A stretch of DNA of 64,000 nucleotides from contig OW121743.1 of the NCBI GenBank assembly GCA_933228675.1, forward strand, positions 88,519,438 to 88,583,437. The letters run 5' to 3'. The notes under the pieces are model-generated. The model saw nothing but the letters and a program-made list of their open reading frames with translations. It did not search any database and was not told the origin of the DNA. This stretch comes from Stomorhina lunata. Its lineage: Eukaryota; Arthropoda; Insecta; Diptera; Rhiniidae. This document shows, in pieces, positions 45,683-57,355 of this stretch. The position numbers and the translations under genes were made by a program. Numbering within the stretch: position 1 is the first letter of the stretch; each line of letters starts with the position of its first letter.

Positions 45683-47189
45683 CAAAAACCAAAATGAGAT
45701 TAGAATCGCTATAAATCGACTTAAAAATAACAAAGCTGCGGGTGCCGATGGTCTTCCTGCTGAGCTTTTTAAGGGCGGAGGAGATGAGTTGATAAGGCTT
45801 ATGTCCCAACTTATAGAAGCAATATGGTCAGAAGAATACATGCCAGACGATTAGAATCTTAGTGTCCTTTGTCCTGTGCACAAAAAAGGAGATAAAACTG
45901 TGTGTGCAAATTATAGAGGGATAAGCCTTCTCTCAATTGCATATAAGATTCTATCGACCATACTGTGCGAAAGGCTTAAGCCCAAAACTAACGAAATAAT
46001 TGGGACGTACCAATGTGGCTTTAGACCAGGTAAATCAAACATTGACCAGATTTTTACTCTACGTCAGATCCTGAAGAAGACCCAAGAGAAACAAATTGAC
46101 ACGTATCATCTCTTTGTTGACTACAAAGCAGCTTTTGACAGCCCGATACGGAAGAAGGTGTTTGAAGCAATTTCTGAGTTCGGCATCCCCACGAAGCTAA
46201 TAAAGTTATGCAGGATGACACTAACTAATACAATATCATCTGTTAAGATAGGTAAGAACCTATCAGAGTCTTTCATAACTAAACGGGGTTTCAGGCAAGG
46301 TGATAGTCTATCATGTGATCTCTTCAATATTGTGCTAGAGAAAATCTTACGAGATGCGGCAGTTAATACAAGTGGAGCAATCTTCAATAGAAAACATATG
46401 CTACTGGCGTATGCCGATGACATTAATATTATGGGGCGCACTTTACGCGAGGTAACTGCCGCCTTTTCCAATATCGAGAAGGAATCAAACAAAATGTAAA
46501 TGAATCAAAAACAAAACTGATGGTTTCTTCAGGCAGACAGACCACTAGAATTGGATCACATGCGCCCGTAGAAAACTATAGCTTCGAAGTTGTAAAAGAA
46601 TTTGTATACCTTGGTACCGCTGTGAACATCAACAATGATATAAGCTTTGAAATTAAACGTAGAATAATACTTGTCAATAGATGCTATTTTTGCCTAAGCA
46701 AACAGCTAAGAAATAAAGTCCTCTCCGTTAGAACTAAAATTACGCTATATAAAACGCTTATACTACCCGTGTTACTGTATGGTGCAGAATCATGGGTACT
46801 TGCACAGGCAGATGAAGCTATCCTTGGAGTGTTTGAGACGAAAATCCTACGAAAAATATTTTGACCAGTCTGCGTCAACAATGAGTATCGACATCGAATG
46901 AATCATGAGCTGTATGAGTTATGCGATGACATAGACATAGTAAAACGCATTAAGCAACAGCGGCTGCGCTGGCTAGGACATGTTGTGCGAATGGATGTAA
47001 ATACTCCGGCAAGAAAAGTGTTTGATAATGATCCTGAGGGAACTCGTAGAAGAGGGCGCCCAAAACTTCGATGGAAAGACCAAGTAGAAGAAAATCTTTC
47101 AAAAAGAATATGCCCACAAGATAGAAGCGTTAGGCCTTTGACCTAAACAGGTTATTACAATAGGCCATTTAAGTAAGTAAGTAAGTAAG
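45683..47189 (+). mobile_element. 5'-truncated non-LTR retrotransposon (RTE-like)
   Basis: Flanked by the perfect 15-bp direct repeat TAAAATTTTTAAAAT (45668-45682 and 47190-47204). The 3' end is (TAAG)n rather than poly-A, as in RTE-type LINEs. It starts within the reverse transcriptase domain, so the endonuclease and N-terminal RT are absent. 1507 bp long. The same 3' end is at 5590-5770. Confidence 0.92.
45690..47146 (+). pseudogene. reverse transcriptase, C-terminal two thirds, inactivated
   Basis: In order: NNKAAGADGLPAELF (RT motif 2a type), stop at 45854 (TAG in place of an expected TGG), HKKGDKTVCANYRGISLL, GFRPGKSNIDQI, the palm aspartate block LFVDYKAAFDS, RGFRQGDSLSCDLFN, and the catalytic YADD within LLAYADDINIMGR (about 46398-46436). 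A frameshift near 46494 moves the reading to another frame (ESKTKLMVSSGRQ...VYLGTAV). TGA at 46862 interrupts KILRKIF/PVC. The tail has RLRWLGHVVRM and RRRGRPKLRWKDQVEE. The catalytic residues remain, but two stops and a frameshift make it a pseudogene. Confidence 0.93.
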
Positions 47190-47729
47190 TAAAATTTTTA
47201 AAATTATTTCTAAAAAATCCCAAGATTATTTGGGAAAAACCACTTATACAGTTACAATTAGGACCCTTTTGAGTACTCGCTCAATATAGAGGTGTACAAT
47301 TCAATTTTTGGCCATTTTTGAGTAACTACATCTTCTCTAGATTTTTCGAAAAAAATAAAATTTTCAATTATTTTCAATTATAATTATTTAAAAAAAAAAT
47401 CCCAAGATTATTTGGGAAAAACCACTTATACAGTGTCAATTAGGACCCTTTGGAGTACCCGCTCTATATAGTGGTATACGTGTACAATTCCATTTTTGAG
47501 GCCCAGTTTATTTTAGGAAAACGACTTATACAGTATCAAAATGGGCCCTTAGGAGTACCCGTTCCCAATATTGTATATTCTTTTATATTTCGATATACCT
47601 CCTAATTTGTAAAAACTAACTCCAATATAGTATTTAACTGTTTACAGTGCTCTGTTGACTGCGAAATTGACTCTGGTAAAAATTGCGGTTTTTGTCTTTG
47701 CTAGTTAAATTTGAATTTATCTTCACACG

Positions 47730-47985
47730 CATAAAAAATTTTATAGAAAAATTTTTAATAAAATAACATTTTTTTGTCAAAAAATTTTCAATTGAAAATT
47801 TTTTTATCAAAAATTTTAAAAATTTTTTTACACAAAAAAAATATTTCTATAAAAAATTTTTCTACAGAAAAATATTTTTATCAAAAATTTTCGAGAAAAC
47901 TTTTTTTTGAGAATAGAAGAATTTTTAATAAAAAAAAATTTCTATATGAAAATTTTTGATAAAAAATATTAAAAAAAATGAAGTA
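47730..47985. repeat. degenerate palindromic satellite, short array
   Basis: About eight highly diverged units with TTTTTATCAAAAATTT and TCTATAAAAAATTTTTC blocks between two unrelated repeats. Confidence 0.7.
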
Positions 47986-47989
47986 GAAA

Positions 47990-48500
47990 TTGTTTTATTT
48001 TGGAAACATCAGAACTACACATTGAAAAAATACCTATTTTTGTAAAAGGTATTAAAGCGGAAACTCTGTCTACGATTTTTTTCGTTCTGTTCTCTTTGTG
48101 CCGACCTCCATTCTTTATTAACTTGAATTTCACTAATTTCTATTCTAGATTTTGATATAATCAAATTCAACTTATCCATAAACTAGACCTATAATTAAAT
48201 TCAATGTGATCGAATGCAAGATCCCACCCACTAGTAATTACCTATCTAAATTAATGTAATCAATTCAGTTTCCAACCTCTGAAAAACTATCTCTAGATTG
48301 ATATGATGTTATGACTTCAATACATTTGTCCTTCACGTTTCGCTGATAAAATACAAGAGAGCGTTTATTATTTTTGGTCTTGCTTAGCGTGTGTGTGCCT
48401 TAGCTTTCTCGCATTGAATGATCGTCTCCATTAGTTGTTTTTGAATTAGATTAAAAGCGGTAACCTCTCTTTTTTATGGGACTTTTTAAAACGACCATAT
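47990..48500 (+). repeat. element D copy
   Basis: The left block (AGAACTACACATTGAAAAAA... GTTCTGTTCTCTTTG) matches 41207-41330. The right block (GTGTGTGCCTTAGCTTTCTC...TTATGGGACTTTTTAAAACG) matches 42040-42145. The middle 250 bp is not shared, because family B sequence lies there in the 41-kb copy. No coding frame. Confidence 0.6.
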
Positions 48501-49464
48501 TTATATTTCAGAGTCTTTGGTTTTAGATTTCAAGCAATTCCAAATTAACTAATTTTGTTTTTATGTCATTTGTTATCAACTTCATTTCAACAAACCGGTT
48601 TAATCTTTGACATGGAATTATGTAGTTTTCAGAATAAGTCATAAAGAAAATTTCGGAAAGACAAATTATTTTATTACATTATTATTAATAATTTCAATTA
48701 AACTGTTAGTAACATATAACTTATCTTGATGATGATGGAAAACTATTCATCATAATCATTCATCATAGAAAGACATACATATGAAGTTTGCATTAAGCAC
48801 CCCGTATATGACATGGCGTTCTTGTCTCATAATAAAAACTAGAAAACTTTAAAAGGTTGCCCAAATCCCAAACAATTATTGTTTCCCCAAAATTCCCCCA
48901 AAATCAAAAGGAAAAACATTAAGAAACATAATTATTCCTTTAACCTACACTACAAACTTGTAGGCCAAAGCTTAGTTGCCCTTAATCAACTTTAATGTAT
49001 ACAGTTTTTCATAAAACGAATTTATTGAAAAAAATGATAAATGATATGTTCAGACACACGCATATATGTCATATTATCAGACAAAAATAATGAATCATTT
49101 TGCTATAAAGCAAACAAACAAAAAAATACCAAAACAGTCTAGTGGTAACGCCAATGGGGGGTAATTTAAAATAAAAGTCCCCAAAAGTATAAAAAAAATT
49201 TTCCAAGCACAAACATTCACTCAGAACCTAAGAAAAGCATTAATAAAGTACTTATTATGTCGTCTACATCTAAAAAACAAAAAAAAATATTTATTATAAA
49301 AACTAACTAAATATACCAGAAATATGTAAGTCTGCAAAAATATTCGAAAAAATATGAAATTATAATAAGGGGATGAAAATGTGTCTGTCGCCAAATGGGT
49401 GTCGCCAAATGGGGGGTATAATTCAATTATCATGTGTTCAAAATCTACACAACCTATAGGTACA
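48501..49464. other. unique AT-rich stretch
   Basis: A short direct repeat TGTCGCCAAATGGG(G) is present at 49386-49415. No gene recognised. Confidence 0.4.
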
Positions 49465-49466
49465 TA

Positions 49467-50703
49467 ATGGGTGTTTTTTTAGAGGTATAGAACTTCGAAT
49501 TGAAATAAAACACAAGAAAATCGATTTAATGTCCATCAATTTGGCTTTATTGGAAGGATAATTTTATGCCAGGTCCAATTTTCAACTACTTTTTCGAGCA
49601 TATGGGGCCGTATGTTGGCAATAACGCCACGAATGTTGGCTTCCAAGTCCCCTAACGTTTCTGGTTTGTTGGCGTAGACGAGCGACTTCACATATCCCCA
49701 AAGAAAATAATCCAGTGGTGTCAAATCGCACGATCTTGGTGGCCAATTGACAGGTCCATTCCGCGAAATTATGCGCTCATCGAATGTTTCCTTCAATAAA
49801 TCAATTGTGACGTGCGCTGTGTGGCATGTAGAGCCGTCTTGTTGGAACCACAACTCATCCACATTCATGCCATCCAATTGGGGAACAAAATAGTCGGTTA
49901 TCATGGCTCTATACCGGTCTCCATTTATGGTAACTGACTTTCCAGCATTATTTCGGAAGAAGTATGGCCCAATGACTCCACCAGCCCATAGAGCACACCA
50001 AACAGTCAGTTTTTGTGGATGTAATGGCGTCTCAAGGGTCTCATGTGGATTCTCTTCACTCTAAATGCGGCAATTTTGCTTGTTGACGTAGCCATTCAAA
50101 CAAAAATGAGCCTCATCACTGAACAAAATTTTGCGATGAAAATCAGCATCGAGATCAATCTCATTTTCGGCCCATACACCAAAATCACGACGCATTGCAT
50201 GGTCTCGCGGCTTTAATTCTTGCACAAGCTGGATCTTGTAAGGTCGCAAGCCAAGATCTTTGCGCAAAATCTTCCATCAAGTTGATGGACAAAGCTTCAA
50301 TTGCTGTGCACGGTGGCGAATCGATTCATTCGGGTCCTCTTCAACAATTTGCTCTACAGCGGCAATTGTTTCTTCGGTGCGCACTGTTCGACGTCGCTGC
50401 GGATGCGTATTATCACATAGAGTAAACGTAGTGCGAAAACAATCCATGGTTAACCGAATTAATTGCTCTGATGGACGATTATGTCGACCATAAAATGGAC
50501 CGAGCTTGCGGTAAACTTCGCGAACTGAACCATTATTTTCGAAATAAATTTGCACGATTTGCAAGCGTTGTTCTTTTGTCAACCTGTTCATGATGAAATG
50601 GCAAACCAAACTAAATATTAATCACTTGACAGCTGACAAAATGGCCGCCAGTTAAAAAAGTGATGCCAACTTAAAGTTCTATACCTCAATAAAAAACACC
50701 CGA
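49467..50703 (-). mobile_element. full-length mariner-type transposon, 1.24 kb
   Basis: The ends GGGTGTTTTTTTAGAGGTAT and (inverted) GGTGTTTTTTATTGAGGTAT share the block GAGGTATAGAACTT. TA dinucleotides border both sides (49465-49466 and 50704-50705). One transposase frame fills the interior on the minus strand. The structure is complete; only point mutations kill it. Confidence 0.93.
49536..50609 (-). pseudogene. mariner transposase with two in-frame stops
   Basis: A single frame of about 357 codons starts ATG at 50596 (MNRLTKEQRLQIVQIYF). The N-terminal helix-turn-helix region runs to about residue 110. Catalytic aspartates sit in ILFSDEAHF, WFQQDGSTCHTA and RSCDLTPLDYFLWGYVKS. All three D residues are present, and 36 residues separate the second and third, so it is not the classic 34-residue spacing. 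The stops are TGA at about 50270 (before WKILRKDL) and TAG at about 50059 (where a tryptophan before SEENPHE is likely). There is no frameshift, so the copy is fairly young. Confidence 0.93.
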
Positions 50704-50705
50704 TA

Positions 50706-51130
50706 CATATGTATATGGGGGAAAATTATCTTTGAAATATTTATGCCATAATAATATTAATATTTTGCTCTAAATTAAATTTCTATAAAAAATAATAATG
50801 TATTTATAAAAACATGTTCTATGCATTACTTTACATTCGAAACTTAAAACAAAAAAATAATGTCTCATTATTTTGTTAATAATCACGTGGAGGAAAAATA
50901 ATGTGACCAACTAATTATTTTGCCGGTTTGTTTACAAGTGCTATAATCATTGAACCTTAACGGTTTCCATGTTTTTTTTTTAGGTAAACAGCTTAAACTG
51001 CGTTTTATTTTAATAGCACGCGCTTTTAATAAATTTTGTAATTGGTCATGCGAATTTTAACGGTTCGATTCATGTTTTTCTTTAGCTATTCCAAATAAAC
51101 CGTTTGATGACACTACTTAACTATAAAAAA
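50706..51130. other. no recognised feature
   Basis: AT-rich sequence between the mariner and a family A copy; no repeat or frame stands out. Confidence 0.4.
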
Positions 51131-51762
51131 GACAAGCAAGAAAATGCTAATGTCGGTCAAGCCCGACATACGATACCCTCTTCACCACTAAGGTCAAAGG
51201 TGTTCTTTTTCCTGTATGAAAACAAATATTTGCTAAATTTTGCCATCATACAAATATTTTCTCAAACTTATATATTTAAGCTGTTTTCGTCATTTGGACT
51301 TATATGAGAGCTAGGGTCAAATGTGGTCCACATTTGACCCTAGCCCTAGATTATCTCAAAATTTGGCAAATTGAATACAGTTTTTATTATATATGCAAAA
51401 AATAAACTTAAAATTCTCATTATCTTCAGATTTATGAGCGTTTTAGAGATTTTTGTCTTATTTAGTGCGTTTTGACAGAAGAGTTTGTATGGGAGCTATG
51501 GTCAAATGTGGACCGCTTTCAACGAAATTTTGTACAGAGATTTTCTTTACTATAGGCAAAATTTTGTTTTAAATTTCATGAAAAAATATTTGTATTTGTG
51601 GCCAAAATGTCAATTCCGGGAAGTGGGACCTATGGGAGGTACCATAAATAATGGACAGATTTTGACGATTTCAATCAAAAAAATGATCTGTGCCAAATTT
51701 CATCAAATTATCTTTAGAATTGCGACCTATAGTTTGGTTAAATGGTTTACATGGGGGTTTCT
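51131..51762 (+). mobile_element. family A dispersed repeat, forward copy
   Basis: Colinear with 10690-11290: ACGATACCCTCTTCACCACT, TATGAGAGCTAGGGTCAAAT, TATGGGAGCTATGGTCAAAT and TATGGGAGGTACCATAAATA. A short inverted duplication GTCCACATTTGACCCTAGC follows the first block at about 51326-51345. The 3' end is cut off where the satellite begins. The 51485-51766 frame is not conserved in other copies. Confidence 0.82.
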
Positions 51763-54022
51763 ATAGAAAAATTTTTGATGAAGAAATTTTCTAGAGAAAA
51801 ATTTTTGATAAAAAAATTTTCTATAGAAAATTTTTGATAAAAAAATTTCTATCGAAAAATTTTTGATCAAAAATTTTCTATTTAAAAACTTTCGATCAAA
51901 AAAATTTCTATAGAAAAATTTTTGATAAAAAATAGACAGATCGAAAACCTCGCTTATTTCTACAGAAAAATTTTTGATACAAAAATTTTTCTATACAAAA
52001 ATTTTTGATACAAAAATTTTTGATAAAAGAGTTTTCTATAGAAAAATTTTTGATAAAAAAATTTTCTATAGAAAAATTTTTGATAAAAAAATTTTCTATA
52101 GAAAAATTTTCGGTAAAAAAATTTTCTATAGAAAAATTTTTGATAAAAAAATTTTCCATAGAAAAATTTTTAATAAAAAAATTTTCTATAGAAAAATTTT
52201 TGATAAAAAAATTTTCTATAGAAAAATTTTTGATAAAAAATTTTCTACAGAAAAATTTTTTATAAAAAATTTTCTATGGAAAAATTTTTGATAAAAAAAA
52301 ATTTCTATAGAAAAATTTTTGATAAAAAAAATTTTCTATAGAAAAATTTTTGATAAAAAAAATTTTCTATAGAAAAATTTTTGATAAAAAAAATTTCTAT
52401 AGAAAATTTGTTGATAAAAATGTCTTCTATAGAAATATTTTTGATAAAAAAATCTTCTATAGAAATATTTTTGATAAAAAAATCTTCTATAGAAATATTT
52501 TTGATAAAAAAATTTTCTATAGGAAAATTTTTGATAAAAAATTTTTCTATAGAAAAATTTTTGATAAAAAATTTTCTATCGAAAAATTTTTAATAAAAAA
52601 TTTTCTATCGAAAAATTAAAAAAAAATTCCATAGAAACATTTTTTATAAAAAAATTTTCTATAGAAAAATTTTTTATAAAAAAAAATTCTATAGAAAAAT
52701 TTTTGATAAAAAAATTTTCTAAAAAAAATTTTTGATAAAAAAATTTTCTATAGAAATATTTTTGATAAAAAAATTTCTATAGAAAAATGTTTGATAAAAA
52801 AATTTTCTATAGAAAAAAATTTTGATAAAAAAGTTTCTATAGAAAAATTTTTTAATAAAAAAATTTTCTATAGAAAAATTTTTAATAAAAAAATTTTCTA
52901 TAGAAACATTTTTGATAAAAAAATTTTCTATAGAAACATTTTTGATAAAAATTTGTATCAAGAATTTTTTTATAGAAAAAAATTTTTGATAAACAAATTT
53001 TCTATAGAAAAATTTTTGATAAAAAAATTTTCTATAGAAAAATTTTTGATAAAAAAATTTTCTATAGAAAAATTTTCGTTAAAAAAATTTTCTATTGAAA
53101 AATTTTTGATAAAAAAATTTTCCATAGAAAAATTTTTAATAAAAAAATTTTCTATAGAAAAATTTTTGATAAAAAAGTTTCTATAGAAAAATTTTTTATA
53201 AAAAATTTTCTATAGAAAAATTTTTGATAAAAAAAATTTTCTATAGAAAAATTTTTGATAAAAAAAATTTCAATAGAAAATTTGTTGATAAAAATGTCTT
53301 CTATGAAAATATTTTTGATAAAAAAATCTTCTATAGAAATATTTTTGATAAAAAAATCTTCTATAGAAATATTTTTGATAAAAAAATTTTCTATAGGAAA
53401 ATTTTTGATAAAAAATTTTTCTATAGAAAAATTTTTGATAAAAAATTTTCTATCGAAAAATTTTTAATAAAAAATTTTTTATCGAAAAATTTTTAATAAA
53501 AAATTTTTTATCGAAAAATTAAAAAAAAAAATTTTCCATAGAAACATTTTTGATAAAAAAATTTTCTATAGAAAAATTTTTTATAAAAAAATTTTCTATA
53601 TAAAATTTTTTGATAAAAAAATTTTCTATAGAAATATTTTTGATAAAAAAATTTCTATAGAAAAATGTTTGATAAAAAAAATTTTCTATAGAAAAAATTT
53701 TCATAAAAAAGTTTCTATAGAAAAATTTTTTAATAAAAAAATTTTCTATAGAAAAATTTTTAATAAAAAAATTTTCTATAGAAACATTTTTGATAAAAAA
53801 ATTTTCTATAGAAACATTTTTGATAAAAATTTGTATGAAGAATTTTTGTATAGAAAAAATTTTTTGATAAACAAGTTTTCTATAGAAAAATTTTTGATAA
53901 AAAAATTTTCTATAGAAACATTTTTGATAAAAAAATTTTCTATAAAAACATTTTTGATAAAAAAAATTTTCTAAAGAAAAATTTTTAATAAAAAAAATTT
54001 GTAACCAAAATTTTTCAAACAC
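51760..54022. repeat. palindromic satellite array, 30-bp monomer, with large internal duplication
   Basis: Unit TTTTCTATAGAAAAATTTTT plus GATAAAAAAA. Variant units (CTTCTATAGAAATATTTTTG; CGGTAAAAAAA) mark position. A fragment of element C (TAGACAGATCGAAAACCTCG) lies at 51932-51952. Variant order repeats with an offset of about 875 bp between 52300-52960 and 53175-53840. Long open frames on both strands arise from the 30-bp period and are not genes. Confidence 0.95.
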
Positions 54023-55955
54023 TCAAATCAAAATCCTAGTACAGGCATATTTTTATAGTTGGTCCTCTTTAGCACAGAGCGCTATGTTAACATGTTTATG
54101 TATGTGAAAATCTCAATATGGCATACAAGTATGAATTACTTGCATTTCCTTCCGGGTATAGATTGTCAGTTCAACAACGGAGCCCTGGTGGATATATTCG
54201 TTTTAGAGAAAAACAAAATAAACGCGATACTTTTTTCCACTTCACAAATCAACAGATTGCCGCCATCTATTACATGCAAATGATGTGTTTACACTGACAT
54301 ACTCGTATATAGTCTTGTAATATCTGTCTGTCTGTCTATATGTATGTTTGTGCGATGAATATGCTTCAATGAGTTTCCAAGATTTATACAGATTTTCTTT
54401 TCATATTCATAAGCTTGTGGATATAAAATTTTAATTTTATATCCAGAAGCTTGTTAATAAAGATTTTGGGGTGGAGTAAGAAGTGAAGAGATTTAAGAAA
54501 ACGTGGAATAAAAATCATAGCCAAAAGGGATGATAGATAGATAGAAGAATGGATGGATGAGGATAATGTTTGGATAATTTTGTGTCTTGTCACGATGATA
54601 TTAAGATTTTTCCATTATTTTCAATTTTCCTAAATTATGTATGAAATATTAAATAAAAATAAATATAAAATCCTCTAAGAGAAGCAAACAAACAAAACAT
54701 ATGCCAATAGAATTTTGTGTTAATAAATTAAAGTGTATTTTTCCCAGGCGTGATTGTCATAAATTTTATATCTATTTAATAAATCTTATGATTTTATTAT
54801 TTTAAATATAGACAAACTGCCATTTCTAAAATTTAAATTCAATCAGCAGACATTTTGTTGTATAAATATAAGTTATAAATGTCTACTTTTCTTTCTACTG
54901 ATGAAAAAAAATTACTCAAAATTCTTTCATAAATAAAAAGAAGATTTTAGCAATCATTTCCTTATCACGTATTTTATTTTGAAAATGGAAAAAGTAAAAA
55001 AATCTGAAAATCAGTAAAGGAAATCAACCAGCCCTCATCCATTGCAGAAACAGTCAGTCTCTATAAGACTTCATCAATTTTATTTCACAAAGTTACTTTA
55101 TCATTATCTTTTTTAAAACTTTTCTAAAGCTAGACACGCACTAGAGCAAATCTTTCCAAGTCTTTTTCCAATGTTTTATTTTCTCTTTCATTTCCATTTT
55201 TTTTTTTTTGTGTTTTTATATAAAAAAAAAGTATTAAAGGATTCATCAATATTCCAAACATGTCCTGTTATGGTTACAAAAGCTTCATTTTCACATCATT
55301 ACTAAAGGACTAACGCATGGCAGGAGCATTAAGATGTTACACAAACGAAAAGCCAAAAGATAGAAAAAGTTTTCAAAATCCTTATGATGTGAATCAATAG
55401 AATTTTATTTGGAACTAAGAGATTTAACTGAAATTTTATAACCTATCTTTTAAATAACCACATAATATTTATGTTTAATAAAGCCATTTCGGTTATTTAG
55501 GAAAATACATAATCTGAATAAATTAATTTGTAAGAGCTTTCATAAGCCAACTAAATACTGAAGAAAATTAGGGAATTTTCATAATTATCACGTGTGTTTT
55601 TTTAACCACTTTATCTTCATTGTGTAAAAAGGCAGGTTATAATGGGGTAAAATAGAGGTCGCACTGTTCAAGAACTAAATTATAATGAAATTTATAATGA
55701 AATTTCATATGACTATTAAGGCGGAGCATTCGAGCTTAAGTTTAGAAGTTGAAGACTTATGTGGGAGGGGCCTGTAAGCCCTCAAAGTAGGGCACCTCAG
55801 GTTTTTCGAAAATTAAAATCGATCCAAATGTCACGTTCTTGATCCGATATTAAAGATTGTTATATATACGAAATCTGCAAGCTGTAACCGAATTGGGATT
55901 ATGTAGTTTTTTGAAGCAGAAATAAATACTTTTATTAAACAATTTTAAATGTTTC
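54023..55955. other. unique stretch with one perfect-type palindrome
   Basis: No gene or dispersed repeat recognised. Small simple-sequence runs occur (TCTGTCTGTCTG near 54325; GATAGATAGA near 54533). The palindrome at 54411 is listed separately. Confidence 0.4.
54411..54452. repeat. 42-bp near-perfect palindrome
   Basis: AAGCTTGTGGATATAAAATT, a TT centre, and AATTTTATATCCAGAAGCTT. Arms of 20 bp with one mismatch. It stands alone, without tandem copies. Confidence 0.9.
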
Positions 55956-56588
55956 TGTATAAATATTTTTTAAATCAAAATATTTTTCTCTAAAAATATT
56001 TTCGATAAAACATTTTTGATTAGAAAAATTTTTGATAAAAATATTTTTCTCTAGAAAATTTTTTATAGAAATTTTACAAATTTTTCAATAAAAATATTTT
56101 TCTGTATAAAAATTTTCCAAAAAATGTTTCTATGTTTTCTATAAAAATATTTTCCTTTAGAAGAATGTTCGATAAAATTATTTTTCGATTAAAATATTTT
56201 TCTATTAAAAAATTTTCGATGAAAATATTTTTCTATGAAAAAATTTTCGATAAAATATTTTTCTACAGAAAAACTTGCAGTAAAAATATTTTTCTATAAA
56301 AAAATTTTCGGTAAAAATATTTTTCTACAGAAAATTTTTCTATAGAAAAGTATTTTTATGGAAAATTTTCGTACAGAAAAGTATTTTTTTTTTTTCGAAA
56401 ATATTTCTATAGAAAAATATATTTATCGAAAACTTTTCTATAGAAAAATATTTTTATCGAAACTTTTTTTATAGAAAAATATCAAAAATTTTTCTATAGA
56501 AAAATATTTTTTTGAAAAGTTTTTATACAAAAAAAAATTATTAAAAATTTTGACAAAAAAAAATATATTTATCGAAAAATTTTCGATA
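55956..56588. repeat. degenerate palindromic satellite
   Basis: Diverged units with AAAATATTTTTCTATAGAAA and TCGATAAAA spacers; ends in an element C copy. Confidence 0.85.
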
Positions 56589-56812
56589 AAAAAATTTGTT
56601 CAAAAAGAATGACTATTCGCATTTGATCCCAAATCTGTTACATTTATTTATTAATGTAACAGACCAATTTATTGATAAAAAGCCAAAAATTGTTTGCGGA
56701 GAAACCAAAATTCCTCGACGCGTTTCGATGGTTGGTTAGGTCATCTCTTCAGGAGGATTATCCCCAATTTAGACAGATCGAAAACCTCGCATTATTACTA
56801 AATTTACAAACA
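56589..56812 (+). mobile_element. element C copy, right end missing
   Basis: Left arm TTCAAAAAGAATGACTATTC, then CGCATTTGATCCCAAATCTG, hairpin TCTGTTACATT/AATGTAACAGA, and core CGACGCGTTTCGATGGTTGG to TAGACAGATCGAAAACCTCG. It is colinear with 40341-40545. The right arm is absent; unrelated sequence follows. Confidence 0.85.
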
Positions 56813-57009
56813 TAACTATTAAGAATTATGTTCATAAACCAAAAGCAAAAGTGTTGATCATCGACTGAACAAAAAATTTGTATTAAAACAAAAAATTTGT
56901 ATTAAAACAAAAAATTTGTATTAAAAAATTTTCTAGAGAAAAATATGTAAATACATATTTTTAAAATTATTTTTCTATAGAAAATTTTTCAATAAAAAAA
57001 TAAAGAAAT

Positions 57010-57355
57010 GATAAAACTGAAAAATGTTTATGTGTTTCTGTTCGGATGATAATCTTCGCTTTAGGTTGATATTTTTTGGACACAATAATAATTCTTACTT
57101 ATTCAGTCCCTCAAATTATACAAAATGTATGGTTTTCGCTCTGTCTAGAATTAGGGATAATCCTCCTGATAAGATGGCCCAAACAACCAAAGAACGAGTC
57201 GAGGAAAGGTTAACCCACCGACATTTTTTGGTTTTATCAAAAAACTATTTATTACAATAATAAATAACTGTAACGAATTGGGAACTTAGTGCAATACACT
57301 ACAGTAAAACTTTTTAATTAAATGTTTGATGTCCCAAAATTTAGATAAACCTTTT
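57010..57355 (-). mobile_element. diverged element C relative
   Basis: Matches 645-945 in direct orientation and, in reverse complement, the core of element C (TTCGCTCTGTCTAGAATTAG; ATAATCCTCCTGATAAGATG). It ends with the distal segment also found at 416-512. It borders satellite on both sides within 150 bp. Confidence 0.7.

Larger units (their letters stand above)
45545..47560. repeat. tandem repeat of about 180 bp, split by a LINE
   Basis: Units contain GAGTACCCGCTCTATATAGT, GTACAATTCCATTTTTGGCC, ATCTTCTCTAGATTTTTCGA and CCCAAGATTATTTGGGAAAA. Two and a half to three copies remain when the LINE at 45683-47189 is removed. Confidence 0.75.

Noticed and set aside
51908..54022. Long open frames rich in K, I, F, Y, R on both strands (also at 28900-31434, 39814-41000, 57916-58260)
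   Set aside because: They come from 30-bp (multiple of three) satellite units that stay open in several frames; sequence and frame follow the repeat and no protein family fits.
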